This document shows, one piece after another, positions 11,787 to 19,585 of a stretch of 64,000 bases of DNA. Origin of the DNA: Hephaestia mangrovi (GTDB lineage: Bacteria > Pseudomonadota > Alphaproteobacteria > Sphingomonadales > Sphingomonadaceae). The position numbers and the translations under genes were made by a program. The notes beneath the pieces were generated by a model. It was not told the DNA's origin. It saw only the letters and a program-made list of their open reading frames with translations, and did no database searches. The stretch lies in assembly GCF_019880555.1 (NCBI RefSeq), contig NZ_JAINVU010000003.1, forward strand, positions 550,001-614,000, in the 5' to 3' direction. Within the stretch, counting starts at the first letter, position 1. Each line of letters opens with the position of its first letter.

Positions 11787-13172
11787 ATGCGTTTCGCGAC
11801 CCTCTGGAAGCTTGTAGCGGCGTTCGCTTTCGCCGCCCCGGCGATGGCGCAGACCGCCACCATGCCGCCGTCCCAGGCCCCGCAGGCGACCGCGCCGGGC
11901 CAGAACAACGGGCCGTTGCAGGTCGAGATCACCGGCGGCGCCGGCGCGCCGACGCCGATCGCGATCCCGCCGATGCCGACCACGCAGACGGTCAACACTG
12001 CCGCGGGGTCGACCGATGTGCTCGGCCAGAAGCTCGCTGGCGTTATAACTGATGACCTGCGCAATTCGGGCCTGTTCTCGCCGGTCGCGGCGAACCGCCT
12101 GCGCGCCGTCACCGTGCCCGAGGTTACCGCGCCCGCGTTCGATTACTGGAGCACGACCGGCGCCCAGGTGCTGGTCGAAGGCTATGTCCGCGCCAATGGC
12201 GACGGATCGCTGACCGTCGGCTGCTACCTCTACGACGTCTATGCGAGGACCGAGCTCACCCGTCAGGGCTTCGTCGTCCAGCCCGCCGACTGGCGCCGCG
12301 CCGGGCACAAATGCGCCGATACCGTTTATACCCGGCTGACCGGCGAAGGCCCCTATTTCGACAGCCGCGTGGTCTATGTTTCCGAAACCGGGCCCAAGGC
12401 GCACCGCATCAAGCGGCTGGCGATCATGGATCAGGACGGGGCCAATCACCGCTTCCTGACCAACGGCCAGTCGATCGTGCTGACCCCGCGCTTCGCGCCG
12501 AACCGGCAGTCGATCGTCTATATGAGCTATGCCGACAAGCAGCCGTCGATCTATGTCTACGACATCGGCTCGGGCCGTCAGCGCCTGCTGGTGCGTGGCG
12601 ATCGCCTCACCTTCGCGCCGCGCTTCTCGCCCGATGGGCGCTATGTGCTGTTCTCGATGGCGGTCGGCGGCAATACCGACATCTATCGCATCTCCGCCTC
12701 GGGCGGCGCGCCGCAGCGGCTGACGACCTCGCCGGGAATCGATACCGGCGGCAGCTATTCGCCCGACGGCAGCCGCATCGTATTCGAAAGCGATCGCTCG
12801 GGCGCGCAGCAGATCTACGTGATGAACGCCGACGGCTCGAACCAGCACCGCATCAGCTTCGGCGGCGGCCGCTACGCCACCCCGGTGTGGAGCCCGAAGG
12901 GAGACCTGATCGCCTTCACGCATATCGGCGGCACCTTCCAGATCGGGGTGATGAGCCCCGATGGCAGCAACGAGAAACTGCTCACCCATGGCTGGCAGGA
13001 CGAGGGGCCGACCTGGTCGCCCAACGGCCGCGTGATCATGTTCTTCCGCACCACGCAGGGCGGCCGCGGCACCTCGGATCTGTGGTCCGTCGATAAGACC
13101 GGTGTTGCCGAACGGCGGATTCCGACACCGCTCGATGGATCCGATCCGGCCTGGGGACCGTTACGCCCCTGA
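11787..13172 (+). CDS. tolB: Tol-Pal system beta-propeller protein TolB
   Basis: This exported protein of 461 residues starts with a signal peptide ending near AAPAMAQ. An N-terminal TolB domain (about 60-190) is followed by a six-bladed beta-propeller with repeated blades such as FSPDGRYVLFS, YSPDGSRIVFES and WSPNGRVIMFF. TolB binds Pal and the C-terminal domain of TolA in the periplasm. I chose the ATG at 11787 because GGAG lies 6 bases upstream; an ATG at 11775 would add four residues but has no ribosome-binding site. It sits 16 bases after tolA. Confidence 0.94.
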   Translation: MRFATLWKLVAAFAFAAPAMAQTATMPPSQAPQATAPGQNNGPLQVEITGGAGAPTPIAIPPMPTTQTVNTAAGSTDVLGQKLAGVITDDLRNSGLFSPVAANRLRAVTVPEVTAPAFDYWSTTGAQVLVEGYVRANGDGSLTVGCYLYDVYARTELTRQGFVVQPADWRRAGHKCADTVYTRLTGEGPYFDSRVVYVSETGPKAHRIKRLAIMDQDGANHRFLTNGQSIVLTPRFAPNRQSIVYMSYADKQPSIYVYDIGSGRQRLLVRGDRLTFAPRFSPDGRYVLFSMAVGGNTDIYRISASGGAPQRLTTSPGIDTGGSYSPDGSRIVFESDRSGAQQIYVMNADGSNQHRISFGGGRYATPVWSPKGDLIAFTHIGGTFQIGVMSPDGSNEKLLTHGWQDEGPTWSPNGRVIMFFRTTQGGRGTSDLWSVDKTGVAERRIPTPLDGSDPAWGPLRP

Positions 13173-13254
13173 CATTGACTCAGCGGCCCCGACCGGCGAT
13201 GGCTAACGCCGTTGGAGCGGGGCCGTAACAACATCCACTCGAGGAGAAGCGATA

Positions 13255-13779
13255 ATGGCCAAGTTGAAGACCACGCTGATCGCCGCCACCGCTCTTGTCG
13301 CGGTTGCCGGCTGTTCCAAGAAACGCCCTGCCGAACTGCCCCCGCCGCCCAGCGAAACGCCGCCGCCGGCGCCCGCGCCGGTCGATAACAGCGGCCAGGT
13401 CGGCAACACCGTCGTTCCGGGTTCGGCCGCCGACTTCAAACAGTCGGTGTCGAGCGACACGGTTCATTTCGATACCGACAAGTCGGACATCGATCCGGAA
13501 GCGCAGCAGATCCTCGACAGCCAAGCCCAATGGCTGGCCAAATATCCCAATGTGCGGATCACTATCGAGGGTCATTGCGACGAACGCGGCACGCGCGAAT
13601 ACAATCTCGCGCTCGGCGATCGCCGCGCCAATGCCGCGAAGAACTATCTCGCCGAGCGCGGTGTCGATCCGTCGCGGATCAACACGATCAGCTACGGCAA
13701 GGAACGCCCGATCGCGCTCGGCTCGGACGAGGCGAGCTGGGCGCAGAACCGTCGCGCGGTGACTGTCGTCATCGAATAA
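13255..13779 (+). CDS. pal: Peptidoglycan-associated lipoprotein Pal
   Basis: This 174-residue outer-membrane lipoprotein has a signal sequence with a lipobox at VAGC, a proline-rich linker (about 28-45) and an OmpA-like domain. The motif EGHCDERGTREYNLALGDRRA contains the residues that hold meso-diaminopimelate of peptidoglycan. It is the last gene of the tol operon; an 82-base spacer precedes it with GAGGAGAAG upstream of the ATG. An intrinsic terminator follows at 13807. Confidence 0.95.
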   Translation: MAKLKTTLIAATALVAVAGCSKKRPAELPPPPSETPPPAPAPVDNSGQVGNTVVPGSAADFKQSVSSDTVHFDTDKSDIDPEAQQILDSQAQWLAKYPNVRITIEGHCDERGTREYNLALGDRRANAAKNYLAERGVDPSRINTISYGKERPIALGSDEASWAQNRRAVTVVIE

Positions 13780-13806
13780 TCGCCGGCGCTGCGATTTCGC
13801 ATGAAG

Positions 13807-13843
13807 GGCCGGGCTTGCCGAAGCGGCGAGCCCGGCCTTTTTC
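13807..13843 (+). terminator. Intrinsic terminator of the tol-pal operon
   Basis: A 14-base stem (13807-13820 with 13824-13837, one G-U pair) with a 3-base loop is followed at once by TTTTTC. It lies 27 bases after the pal stop and 9 bases before the convergent HAD stop. The T-tract supports termination in the plus direction only. Confidence 0.9.
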
Positions 13844-13851
13844 TTGTCGGA

Positions 13852-14475
13852 TCAGCGCGCGATCGGCAGCCCCAGCGCCGCCAGCTCGGTGCGCAGCGCA
13901 CGCGCGTCGCTGAAATGGATCGCCGCCATGCCCACCGCTGCGGCGCCGGCGACATTGTCGCGATTATCGTCGATGAACACCGCCTCGTGCGGCGCAAGGC
14001 CGAAGCGATCGAGCGCGAGCCGATAGATCGCCGCATCGGGCTTCATCAGCTTCTCGTCGCCCGACACCACGACATCACGAAAGCGATCGAACAGTTGCGC
14101 GTGCTTGGCGCGGAACGGCGGCCAGAACTCGCCCGAGAAATTGGTGATCGCATAAAGCGGCACGCCGGCCGCATCGAGCTCGGCTACCAGCTCGTGCATG
14201 CCCGGGATCGGCGCCTTGTTGGTATCGTTGAAGCGCGGCTGCCACAACGCGATCAGCGCTTCATGCTCGGGGAATTGCGCGATCAGCTCGGCCGAAGTCT
14301 CGGCGAACGGCCGCCCGGCGTCATGCTGGAAATGCCACTCGGTGGTGACGACCTCGCGCAGAAACGCGTCGAGCGCCTGATCGTCATCGATCAGACGCTC
14401 GTACAGGAACCGCGGGTCCCAATCGAACAGAACCCGCCCGACGTCGAAAACGACTGCCTTTGCGGGATTCGGCAC
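13852..14475 (-). CDS. HAD-IA family hydrolase
   Basis: This 207-residue haloacid dehalogenase-like protein has motif I VVFDVGRVLFDWD with the nucleophile aspartate, motif II ITNFSGEF, the lysine of motif III in EKLMKPDAAIY, and motif IV VFIDDNRDNVAGA. This is typical of the YihX-like sugar-phosphate phosphatase group, but the substrate is unknown. The start is a GTG at 14475, which lies inside the 3' arm of a perfect 31-bp inverted repeat (14472-14549). The ribosome-binding region, GGGGGAG and GGGAGG on the minus strand, is also inside that arm, so translation may depend on opening of the hairpin. It converges on pal. Confidence 0.82.
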   Translation of the reverse strand: MPNPAKAVVFDVGRVLFDWDPRFLYERLIDDDQALDAFLREVVTTEWHFQHDAGRPFAETSAELIAQFPEHEALIALWQPRFNDTNKAPIPGMHELVAELDAAGVPLYAITNFSGEFWPPFRAKHAQLFDRFRDVVVSGDEKLMKPDAAIYRLALDRFGLAPHEAVFIDDNRDNVAGAAAVGMAAIHFSDARALRTELAALGLPIAR

Positions 14476-14549
14476 CGGCCCACTCCCCCACCCGGCCTCC
14501 CAGTCAGCCTATCCTAGATGGGAGGCCGGGTGGGGGAGTGGGCCGGTGC
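14472..14549. repeat. Perfect 31-bp inverted repeat, 16-base loop
   Basis: The arms are 14472-14502 and 14519-14549 and match exactly as reverse complements. The loop is 16 bases. The element lies between the rpmJ stop and the HAD start on the minus strand and includes the HAD GTG start codon. There is no T-tract, so it is not a classical terminator. It may be a dispersed palindromic repeat or an RNA control hairpin. Confidence 0.9.
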
Positions 14550-14564
14550 GGCAACCAAAAAGAC

Positions 14565-14690
14565 TCAGCCCTGGCGGGCCTTGAAACGCCGGTTCGTCTT
14601 GTTGATGACGTAGGTGCGGCCGCGGCGGCGGATCACGCGGTTGTCGCGATGCCGGTCCTTGAGCGACTTCAGGCTATTGCGGATCTTCAT
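14565..14690 (-). CDS. rpmJ: 50S ribosomal protein L36
   Basis: This 41-residue protein starts [17 protein letters not shown] and ends [12 protein letters not shown], the standard alphaproteobacterial L36. The form lacks the zinc-binding cysteines, so it is the Cys-free type. A longer frame exists upstream to 14756, but the ATG at 14690 gives the family length. Confidence 0.95.
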   Translation of the reverse strand: MKIRNSLKSLKDRHRDNRVIRRRGRTYVINKTNRRFKARQG

Positions 14691-14840
14691 GTCGGACGCG
14701 CTTCTCGAAAATAAGGGTGTCTGGAAAGCGCGTCCGCCTATAGGGAGAGCAACCACGAGTCAAGGCGTATCCCCTTGCGGAACCTTCCGCGACAAGCGAT
14801 GCGTAGGGGCAACGGAACGAGCCGGTCGAGAGGTGTAGAG

Positions 14841-15431
14841 ATGCGTACTATCCAGATGATCCTCGCGGCGATGGGCGCGATCGCGCTCACCGGCTGCGCC
14901 ACAACGCGCCCGGTCGAGGTGACGCGCTTCCATCTCGATCAGCCGATCAGCCGCGGCACGATCGACGTGCAGCCGCTGTCGGGCGCCGGCCCGGCGAGCA
15001 TCGAGTTCAAGACCTTCGCCGCCGCGGTCCAGAGCCAGTTGCTCGGGCTCGGCTACACCGCCGCCGCGCCGGGCGAAACCGCGCAATATCTCGCCACCGT
15101 CAACTTCATGCGCACCTCGCGCGGGACGATCGACGAAGGGCCGCCGGTCACGCTCGGCCTCGGCGTCGGCGGCTTCGGCCGCCATGTCGGCGGCGGTGTC
15201 GGCGGCGGCATCGGCATCGGCAAGCATCGCCACAAGGAGCTGATCGCCTCGGAGCTGTCGGTGCGAATCACCGATCGCGCCACCGGCAGCACGATCTGGG
15301 AAGGCCGCGCGCAGCTCGACGGCGCGGTCGGCGAGAAGGAAGCCAGCCCCGCAGCGACCGCGTCGCGCCTCGCCGCCGCGCTGTTCAAGGGCTTTCCCGG
15401 CGAGTCGGGGCGCACTATCAAGGTTTCATGA
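14841..15431 (+). CDS. DUF4136-type lipoprotein
   Basis: This 196-residue protein has a signal peptide with a lipobox at ALTGC (MRTIQMILAAMGAIALTGCA), so it is probably anchored in the outer or inner membrane. The body has alternating beta-strand-like segments and a glycine/histidine-rich loop (GVGGFGRHVGGGVGGG), then ELSVRITDRATGSTIWEGRAQ, which fits the DUF4136 family. The function is not known. The ATG is preceded by GAGAGGTG; an in-frame earlier ATG at 14775 would spoil the signal peptide. The stop overlaps the next gene (ATGA). Confidence 0.8.
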   Translation: MRTIQMILAAMGAIALTGCATTRPVEVTRFHLDQPISRGTIDVQPLSGAGPASIEFKTFAAAVQSQLLGLGYTAAAPGETAQYLATVNFMRTSRGTIDEGPPVTLGLGVGGFGRHVGGGVGGGIGIGKHRHKELIASELSVRITDRATGSTIWEGRAQLDGAVGEKEASPAATASRLAAALFKGFPGESGRTIKVS

Positions 15432-16546
15432 CCCTCAGCATCACCAGCGCCTTCGATGGCGGCAACATCCATGTCGTCGCCATCGACGGCACCCGTGCGG
15501 ACCTCGAAATCGTCAAGGATAACGAGTCCGATTTCTACCAATGGTTCTATTTCCGCGTCGCCGGGGCACGCGGCAAGACGATCACCTGCCGCATCCTCAA
15601 TGCCGGCGGCTCGGCCTATCCCGATGGCTGGCCGGGCTACAAGGCCCGCGTCAGCCATGACCGCGAGACCTGGCGGCTGGCCGATACCAGCTATGCGGGC
15701 GGCGTGCTCGAATTCAGCTACGCGTCCGACACAGATTGCGTCTGGTTCGCCTATTTCGCCCCCTATACCACCGAGCGCCACAACCAGCTGATTGCCGATT
15801 ACGCCGCGATGCCCGGCTTCGCGCATCGCGAGCTGGGCAAGACGCTCGACGGCGAATCGATCGATTGCCTCACCGTCGGCACCGGGCCGAAGCCGGTGTG
15901 GCTCTACGCTCGCCAGCATCCCGGCGAGAGCATGGCCGAATGGTGGATGGAAGGCGCGCTGGAAAAGCTCGCGCGCAGCGATGATCCGGTCACGACCGCG
16001 CTGCTCGACAAGGCGACCTTCCACCTCGTCCCCAACATGAACCCGGATGGCTCGCGGCGCGGCCATCTGCGCACCAATGCCGCCGGGGTGAACCTCAACC
16101 GCGAATGGCACGCGCCCTCGCTGCAACGGAGCCCCGAGGTCTATGTCGTCCGCCGGGCGATGGACGAAACCGGCGTCGTCTTCGCGATGGACGTCCATGG
16201 TGACGAGGCGATCCCCGCCAATTTCCTCGCCGGGTTCGAGGGCATTCCCTCGTGGACCGACGCGCTGGGCGACAAATATTATCGCTTCGAACAAGCGCTC
16301 GCCGCCAACACGCCCGATTTCCAGACCGAGAAAGGCTATGCCAAATCGGCCGCCGGCAAGGCCAATCTGTCGATGTCGACCAACCAGCTCGCCGAGCGGT
16401 TCGGCGCGGTCGGCATGACGCTCGAAATGCCGTTCAAGGACCATGACCCCAATCCCGATGCGGTCCACGGCTGGTCGCCCGAGCGCTGCAAACGCCTCGC
16501 CCACGCCTGCCTGGAGACGCTGGCGCAGCAGATCGACGCGCTGTGA
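15428..16546 (+). CDS. M14 family zinc carboxypeptidase (cytosolic carboxypeptidase-like)
   Basis: This 372-residue enzyme has an N-terminal beta-sandwich (about 1-120) followed by an M14 peptidase domain. The zinc ligands H and E are in ARQHPGESMAEWW, the substrate-binding region is NPDGSRRGHLRTNAAGVNLNRE, a later zinc histidine is in MDVHGDE, and the catalytic glutamate is probably in TLEMPFKDHD. It has no signal peptide, so it is cytosolic. This layout matches bacterial relatives of the AGTPBP1/CCP type. The substrate is unknown. It overlaps the lipoprotein gene by 4 bases and the GNAT remnant by 4 bases. Confidence 0.88.
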   Translation: MTLSITSAFDGGNIHVVAIDGTRADLEIVKDNESDFYQWFYFRVAGARGKTITCRILNAGGSAYPDGWPGYKARVSHDRETWRLADTSYAGGVLEFSYASDTDCVWFAYFAPYTTERHNQLIADYAAMPGFAHRELGKTLDGESIDCLTVGTGPKPVWLYARQHPGESMAEWWMEGALEKLARSDDPVTTALLDKATFHLVPNMNPDGSRRGHLRTNAAGVNLNREWHAPSLQRSPEVYVVRRAMDETGVVFAMDVHGDEAIPANFLAGFEGIPSWTDALGDKYYRFEQALAANTPDFQTEKGYAKSAAGKANLSMSTNQLAERFGAVGMTLEMPFKDHDPNPDAVHGWSPERCKRLAHACLETLAQQIDAL

Positions 16547-17004
16547 TCGAGATCCGCGCCGGTGGCCTGGGTGATGCTCGGGTCGAGGCGCTGATCCGCC
16601 ACCACCGCGACGAGGCGCGATCGACGACGCCGGCGCACAATGCGCACTCGCTCGATTCGTCGGGGTTGAGCGATCCGTCGGTCAGCTTCTTCGCGGCGTG
16701 GGAGGGCGAGACCTTGCTCGGCATCGGCGCGATCAAGCAACTCGATGCGGCCCATGCCGAGCTCAAGTCGATGCGCACCGCCCCCGATCATCTCCGCCGC
16801 GGTGTCGCCCGGGCGATGCTGGCGCACCTGATCGCCGTCGCCCGCGCCCGCGGCTAGCGCCGCCTCAGCCTCGAAACCGGCACCGCAGCGATGTTCGCGC
16901 CCGCCAACGCGATGTACGAAGCCGCCGGCTTCACCGATTGCGACGCCTTCGCCGGCTATCCCCCAAGCGCCCACAATCGATTCATGACGCTGGCGCTCGA
17001 TTGA
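16543..17004 (+). pseudogene. GNAT N-acetyltransferase interrupted by an in-frame amber codon
   Basis: Codons 1-104 read as a GNAT protein up to IAVARARG. A TAG at 16855-16857 follows, and the same frame then continues without a break through RRLSLETGTAAMFAPANAMYEAAGF to LALD and a TGA at 17002. RLSLETG and the YEAAGF segment are the usual GNAT motifs after the acetyl-CoA loop (RRGVARAMLAHL). The position of the stop is normally a tyrosine in relatives (RGYxRLSLETG), so one base change (TAC or TAT to TAG) would explain it. This could be a pseudogene, a sequencing error or readthrough. The last codons are duplicated at 17474. Confidence 0.85.
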
Positions 17005-17022
17005 GGTGATCGGAGGCGTCGG
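16989..17022 (+). repeat. 34-bp direct repeat, copy 1
   Basis: This copy covers the final LALD codons and stop of the GNAT remnant and 18 bases beyond it. It matches 17474-17507 at 33 of 34 positions (T versus C). The two copies flank 451 bases that lack convincing genes. Confidence 0.9.
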
Positions 17023-17473
17023 GTTGGGCTCAATTGCCGACATGAAGTGGCGATTTCCGGCCTGAAGTGGAGAATGTGGAGGCCCTGGCAGCGTTTGGGG
17101 GGCTTATGCGCCGGGAACGCGCCTACGAAGCGCCGGGGTCGCCGCATCCACGCGACAGTGGCGCGACACGCGAGCACCGTTTGCGGTCCGCAGCGCGACG
17201 GCGACGCGACAGTGTCGCGGCCTTGCCGCACGCCGCGGCGACCGCAACGCGACAGGTTTGCGATCGAACTGATGCAGTTATCAAAGAGCGGTTGGCCAAG
17301 GCAATGAGCCGGTGTCTCAGACATTTTCCAACATTGGAAGGGCCGACCGCCCATGCCGCAATGTCGGAAAATCACCCCTTCAGGCCAATCGCCGCATTTT
17401 TGAAGGTCGATCCGGCCCGGCGCGCCATGCGATGAGCCCCGAGCGTGTCGAAGGGCCGTTCTGATTCTTCCGT
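17023..17473. other. Gene-poor segment between 34-bp direct repeats
   Basis: No reading frame here has a recognisable family or a good start site. The frames on both strands look like chance GC-rich frames. The segment contains repeated GCGACAGTG-like words and, at 17441-17456, the word GAGCGTGTCGAAGGGC, which recurs inverted with one extra A at 18590-18605. It looks like inserted or decayed DNA between the repeat copies. Confidence 0.6.
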
Positions 17474-17507
17474 GCTGGCGCTCGATTGAGGCGATCGGAG
17501 GCGTCGG
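17474..17507 (+). repeat. 34-bp direct repeat, copy 2
   Basis: This copy matches 16989-17022 with one difference. It carries GGAGG at 17497-17501, placed 6 bases before the ATG of the next small gene, so the repeat supplies that gene's ribosome-binding site. Confidence 0.9.
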
Positions 17508-17825
17508 ATGACACCCCGCTTGCGGATAAGCTACCCTCTTTTCGATCGTACCGAAGGCGGTCATATTGCCGCAATGACAGGTCCGCCAAAACGGAAGCGC
17601 ATATCGAAATTGGGCAGGCTTGTTTGGCCGTCCCTAACTGCTCTGTTCATAGCTGGGATCGCTTGGGAACTTTGCGCTGGTGCCGCTTATCATAGGACTG
17701 GCGGATCTTCTGCGCGGGTAAGCCACCCCGGTCTATTCTGGTCTGAGATTGCTTTTCAGATTGTCATAACGCTGCTTTGTGCCAGCGTCGCTTATCGGGC
17801 GCTTCGATCGACAAGCGATCGATGA
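17508..17825 (+). CDS. Small hypothetical membrane protein
   Basis: This 105-residue frame has two hydrophobic segments, LVWPSLTALFIAGIAWELC and LFWSEIAFQIVITLLCASVAY, and a basic region before the first (PPKRKRISKLGR). I do not recognise a family. A GGAGG sits 6 bases before the ATG; a shorter form could start at 17574 (MTGPPKRKR). The base composition is lower in GC than the neighbours, which together with the repeat flank suggests acquired DNA. It may be a genuine two-helix membrane protein, but this is not certain. Confidence 0.5.
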   Translation: MTPRLRISYPLFDRTEGGHIAAMTGPPKRKRISKLGRLVWPSLTALFIAGIAWELCAGAAYHRTGGSSARVSHPGLFWSEIAFQIVITLLCASVAYRALRSTSDR

Positions 17826-17935
17826 GAAATTGGGCTCAGCGTCCGCTCAGCACGATAATCGACCATCCAAAAACGACCCCCCGGCCCGCGCCCGTTGCGC
17901 TATCATCGCGCCTTCATCGACTCGGGAGGCCGATC

Positions 17936-18352
17936 ATGCCCGATACCAATCCCAACGCCACGCTCACCGGCGTCACCCCGCATTTGATGATCGCCGACAA
18001 CCGCGCGCAAGAGGCAATCGCCTTCTACGCCAAGGCGTTCGGCGCGACCGAAGTCGCGCGCTCGCCGGCGCAGGACGGCAAGCGGCTGATGCACGCGCAC
18101 CTCGCGATCAACGGCGGCGCGGTGCTGTTGCACGACGATTTCCCGGAGATGACCGGCCACAAGGCGCCGCCGCCCAGCGGCACCGTGCTCCACCTCCAGG
18201 TGCCCGACGCCGATGCCGCATGGGACAAGGCGCTCGCCGCCGGTGCTACCGTCAGGTTTCCGATCGCCGACCAGTTCTGGGGCGATCGCTACGGCCAGCT
18301 CGACGACCCGTTCGGCCACACCTGGTCGATCGCCGGACCGCTGAAGGGATAG
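17936..18352 (+). CDS. VOC family protein (PhnB/glyoxalase-like)
   Basis: This 138-residue protein has the vicinal oxygen chelate pattern: PHLMIADNRAQEAIAFYAKAFGATEV at the N-terminus, MHAHLAINGGAVLLHDDF in the middle and DQFWGDRYGQLDDPFGHTWSI at the C-terminus. The last motif is typical of the PhnB-like or bleomycin-resistance-like subgroup. The reaction is unknown. The start (MPDTNPNA) has GGGAGG upstream; the longer frame to 17777 is not supported. Confidence 0.87.
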   Translation: MPDTNPNATLTGVTPHLMIADNRAQEAIAFYAKAFGATEVARSPAQDGKRLMHAHLAINGGAVLLHDDFPEMTGHKAPPPSGTVLHLQVPDADAAWDKALAAGATVRFPIADQFWGDRYGQLDDPFGHTWSIAGPLKG

Positions 18353-18384
18353 CCATCCAAACCTGGAGTTCGCGTCACAAGTGC

Positions 18385-18484
18385 CGTCATGCTGAACTTG
18401 TTTCATCATCCATGGTGCAACGCCAACCGGCCTGTCTGGCGGTGATGGAACGCCATGGATCTCAAAACAAATCCGCCGGTGACG
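18385..18484. repeat. Dispersed palindromic repeat, copy 1
   Basis: An outer arm (cgtcatgctgaacttgtttc and on to ccatgg) and an inverted arm (ccatggat through caaatccgccggtgacg) enclose about 38 bases. The outer 30 bases closely match those of the element at 43681-43773 read on the other strand. It fills most of the gap between the VOC gene and the phosphatase gene. Confidence 0.75.
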
Positions 18485-18697
18485 ATCGGCCGCGATGCCG
18501 GGGACTTTACTGCCCGCGGATAACACGCCGAAAGAAACCATTTTCCTACACGGCCGCGATCTGCTTCAAGATCGTGGATGGCCGGCTTTGCCCTTTCGAC
18601 ACGCTTTCGCGCGCTGACGCGACACGGTCGCGACAGCGAAGCGACGGGACCTGCTGGATCGAGTCAATCTGGTCAACTTCGCGCGCCGATCGCGCGG
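18485..18697. other. Intergenic stretch, no gene seen
   Basis: Between the palindromic repeat and the phosphatase stop there is no supported gene. It holds GCCCTTTCGACACGCT at 18590-18605, the inverted relative of 17441-17456, and GCGACA-rich words similar to those at 17150-17230. Confidence 0.5.
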
Positions 18698-19483
18698 TTA
18701 TCCGTGCCCGCGGCAGGCCAGCGCGTCGATGATCTCCTCGACCCGCGCCGGGTCTCCCGCGGCAATCACTTCGCCCTTCGAATCGGCGGTCAGCGGCTCG
18801 CCCTGCCAATCGCACATCCGCCCGCCCGCGCCCTCGACCACCGGCACCAGCGCGGCGAAATCATGGAGCTTGAGCCCGGCCTCGACCACCACGTCGAGAT
18901 GGCCGGAGGCGAGGCAGCCGTAATTGTAGCAATCGCCGCCCAGCACGGTCGAGCGAACCGCCGCGTCGAGATGCTCGAAGGCGTGCAGTTGCGCATCGTC
19001 GAACAGCGCCGGAGAGGTCGTCGCCAGCAGCGCCTCGTCGAGCGCGCGGCAGCGTCGCGTCGTCGCGGGCGCGCCATTGAACAGCGTCTCGCGGCCGATC
19101 ACGCCCAGCCAGCGCTCGCCGATGATCGGCTGGTCGATCACCCCGACCATCGGCCATTGATCGATCAGCAAGGCGATCAGCGTGCCGAAGATCGGGCGGC
19201 CGGAAATGAACGCGCGCGTGCCGTCGATCGGATCGAGCACCCAGGTCCGGCCGCTCGTCCCCTCGTGGATGCCGAATTCCTCGCCCTGGATGCCGTCGTC
19301 GGGCCGTTCGGCGCGGATCAGCGCGCGCATCGCCTGCTCGGCAGCGCGATCGGCCAGCGTCACCGGCGATTGATCGGGCTTGGTCTCGAGCCCGTGATCG
19401 GCGCGAAAATAGGGGCGGATCGCCGCGCCTGCCGCATCGGCGAGACGGTCGGCGAAATCGATATCGGCTTGGTCGATGCGCAT
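18698..19483 (-). CDS. hisN: Inositol monophosphatase family, histidinol-phosphatase type
   Basis: This 261-residue enzyme has the metal-binding motifs of the inositol monophosphatase fold: GEEFG (about 68-72), WVLDPIDGTRAFISG, and the C-terminal LKLHDFAALVPVVEGAGG. The GGDCYNYG segment fits the histidinol-phosphatase subgroup (HisN) common in alphaproteobacteria, which removes phosphate from L-histidinol phosphate. The start MRIDQADIDFADRL gives the usual family length; the frame upstream overlaps the divergent peroxiredoxin gene. Confidence 0.82.
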   Translation of the reverse strand: MRIDQADIDFADRLADAAGAAIRPYFRADHGLETKPDQSPVTLADRAAEQAMRALIRAERPDDGIQGEEFGIHEGTSGRTWVLDPIDGTRAFISGRPIFGTLIALLIDQWPMVGVIDQPIIGERWLGVIGRETLFNGAPATTRRCRALDEALLATTSPALFDDAQLHAFEHLDAAVRSTVLGGDCYNYGCLASGHLDVVVEAGLKLHDFAALVPVVEGAGGRMCDWQGEPLTADSKGEVIAAGDPARVEEIIDALACRGHG

Positions 19484-19585
19484 CACCGCGCCCCTAGCGG
19501 TTGCCGCGCCCCGGCGCCAGTCCGCCCGCGTCGAACCGCTGGCGTCCGCCGGGCCGGTGCAGTATCGGATAGCCGAGGGAGACAG

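Noticed and set aside
14490..14549. 31-bp inverted repeat as a rho-independent terminator for rpmJ
   Set aside because: There is no T-tract on either side, so a classical terminator is unlikely.
17067..17435. A 122-residue frame within the gene-poor segment
   Set aside because: No family motif, no good ribosome-binding site, composition like a chance GC-rich frame and overlap with repeat words.
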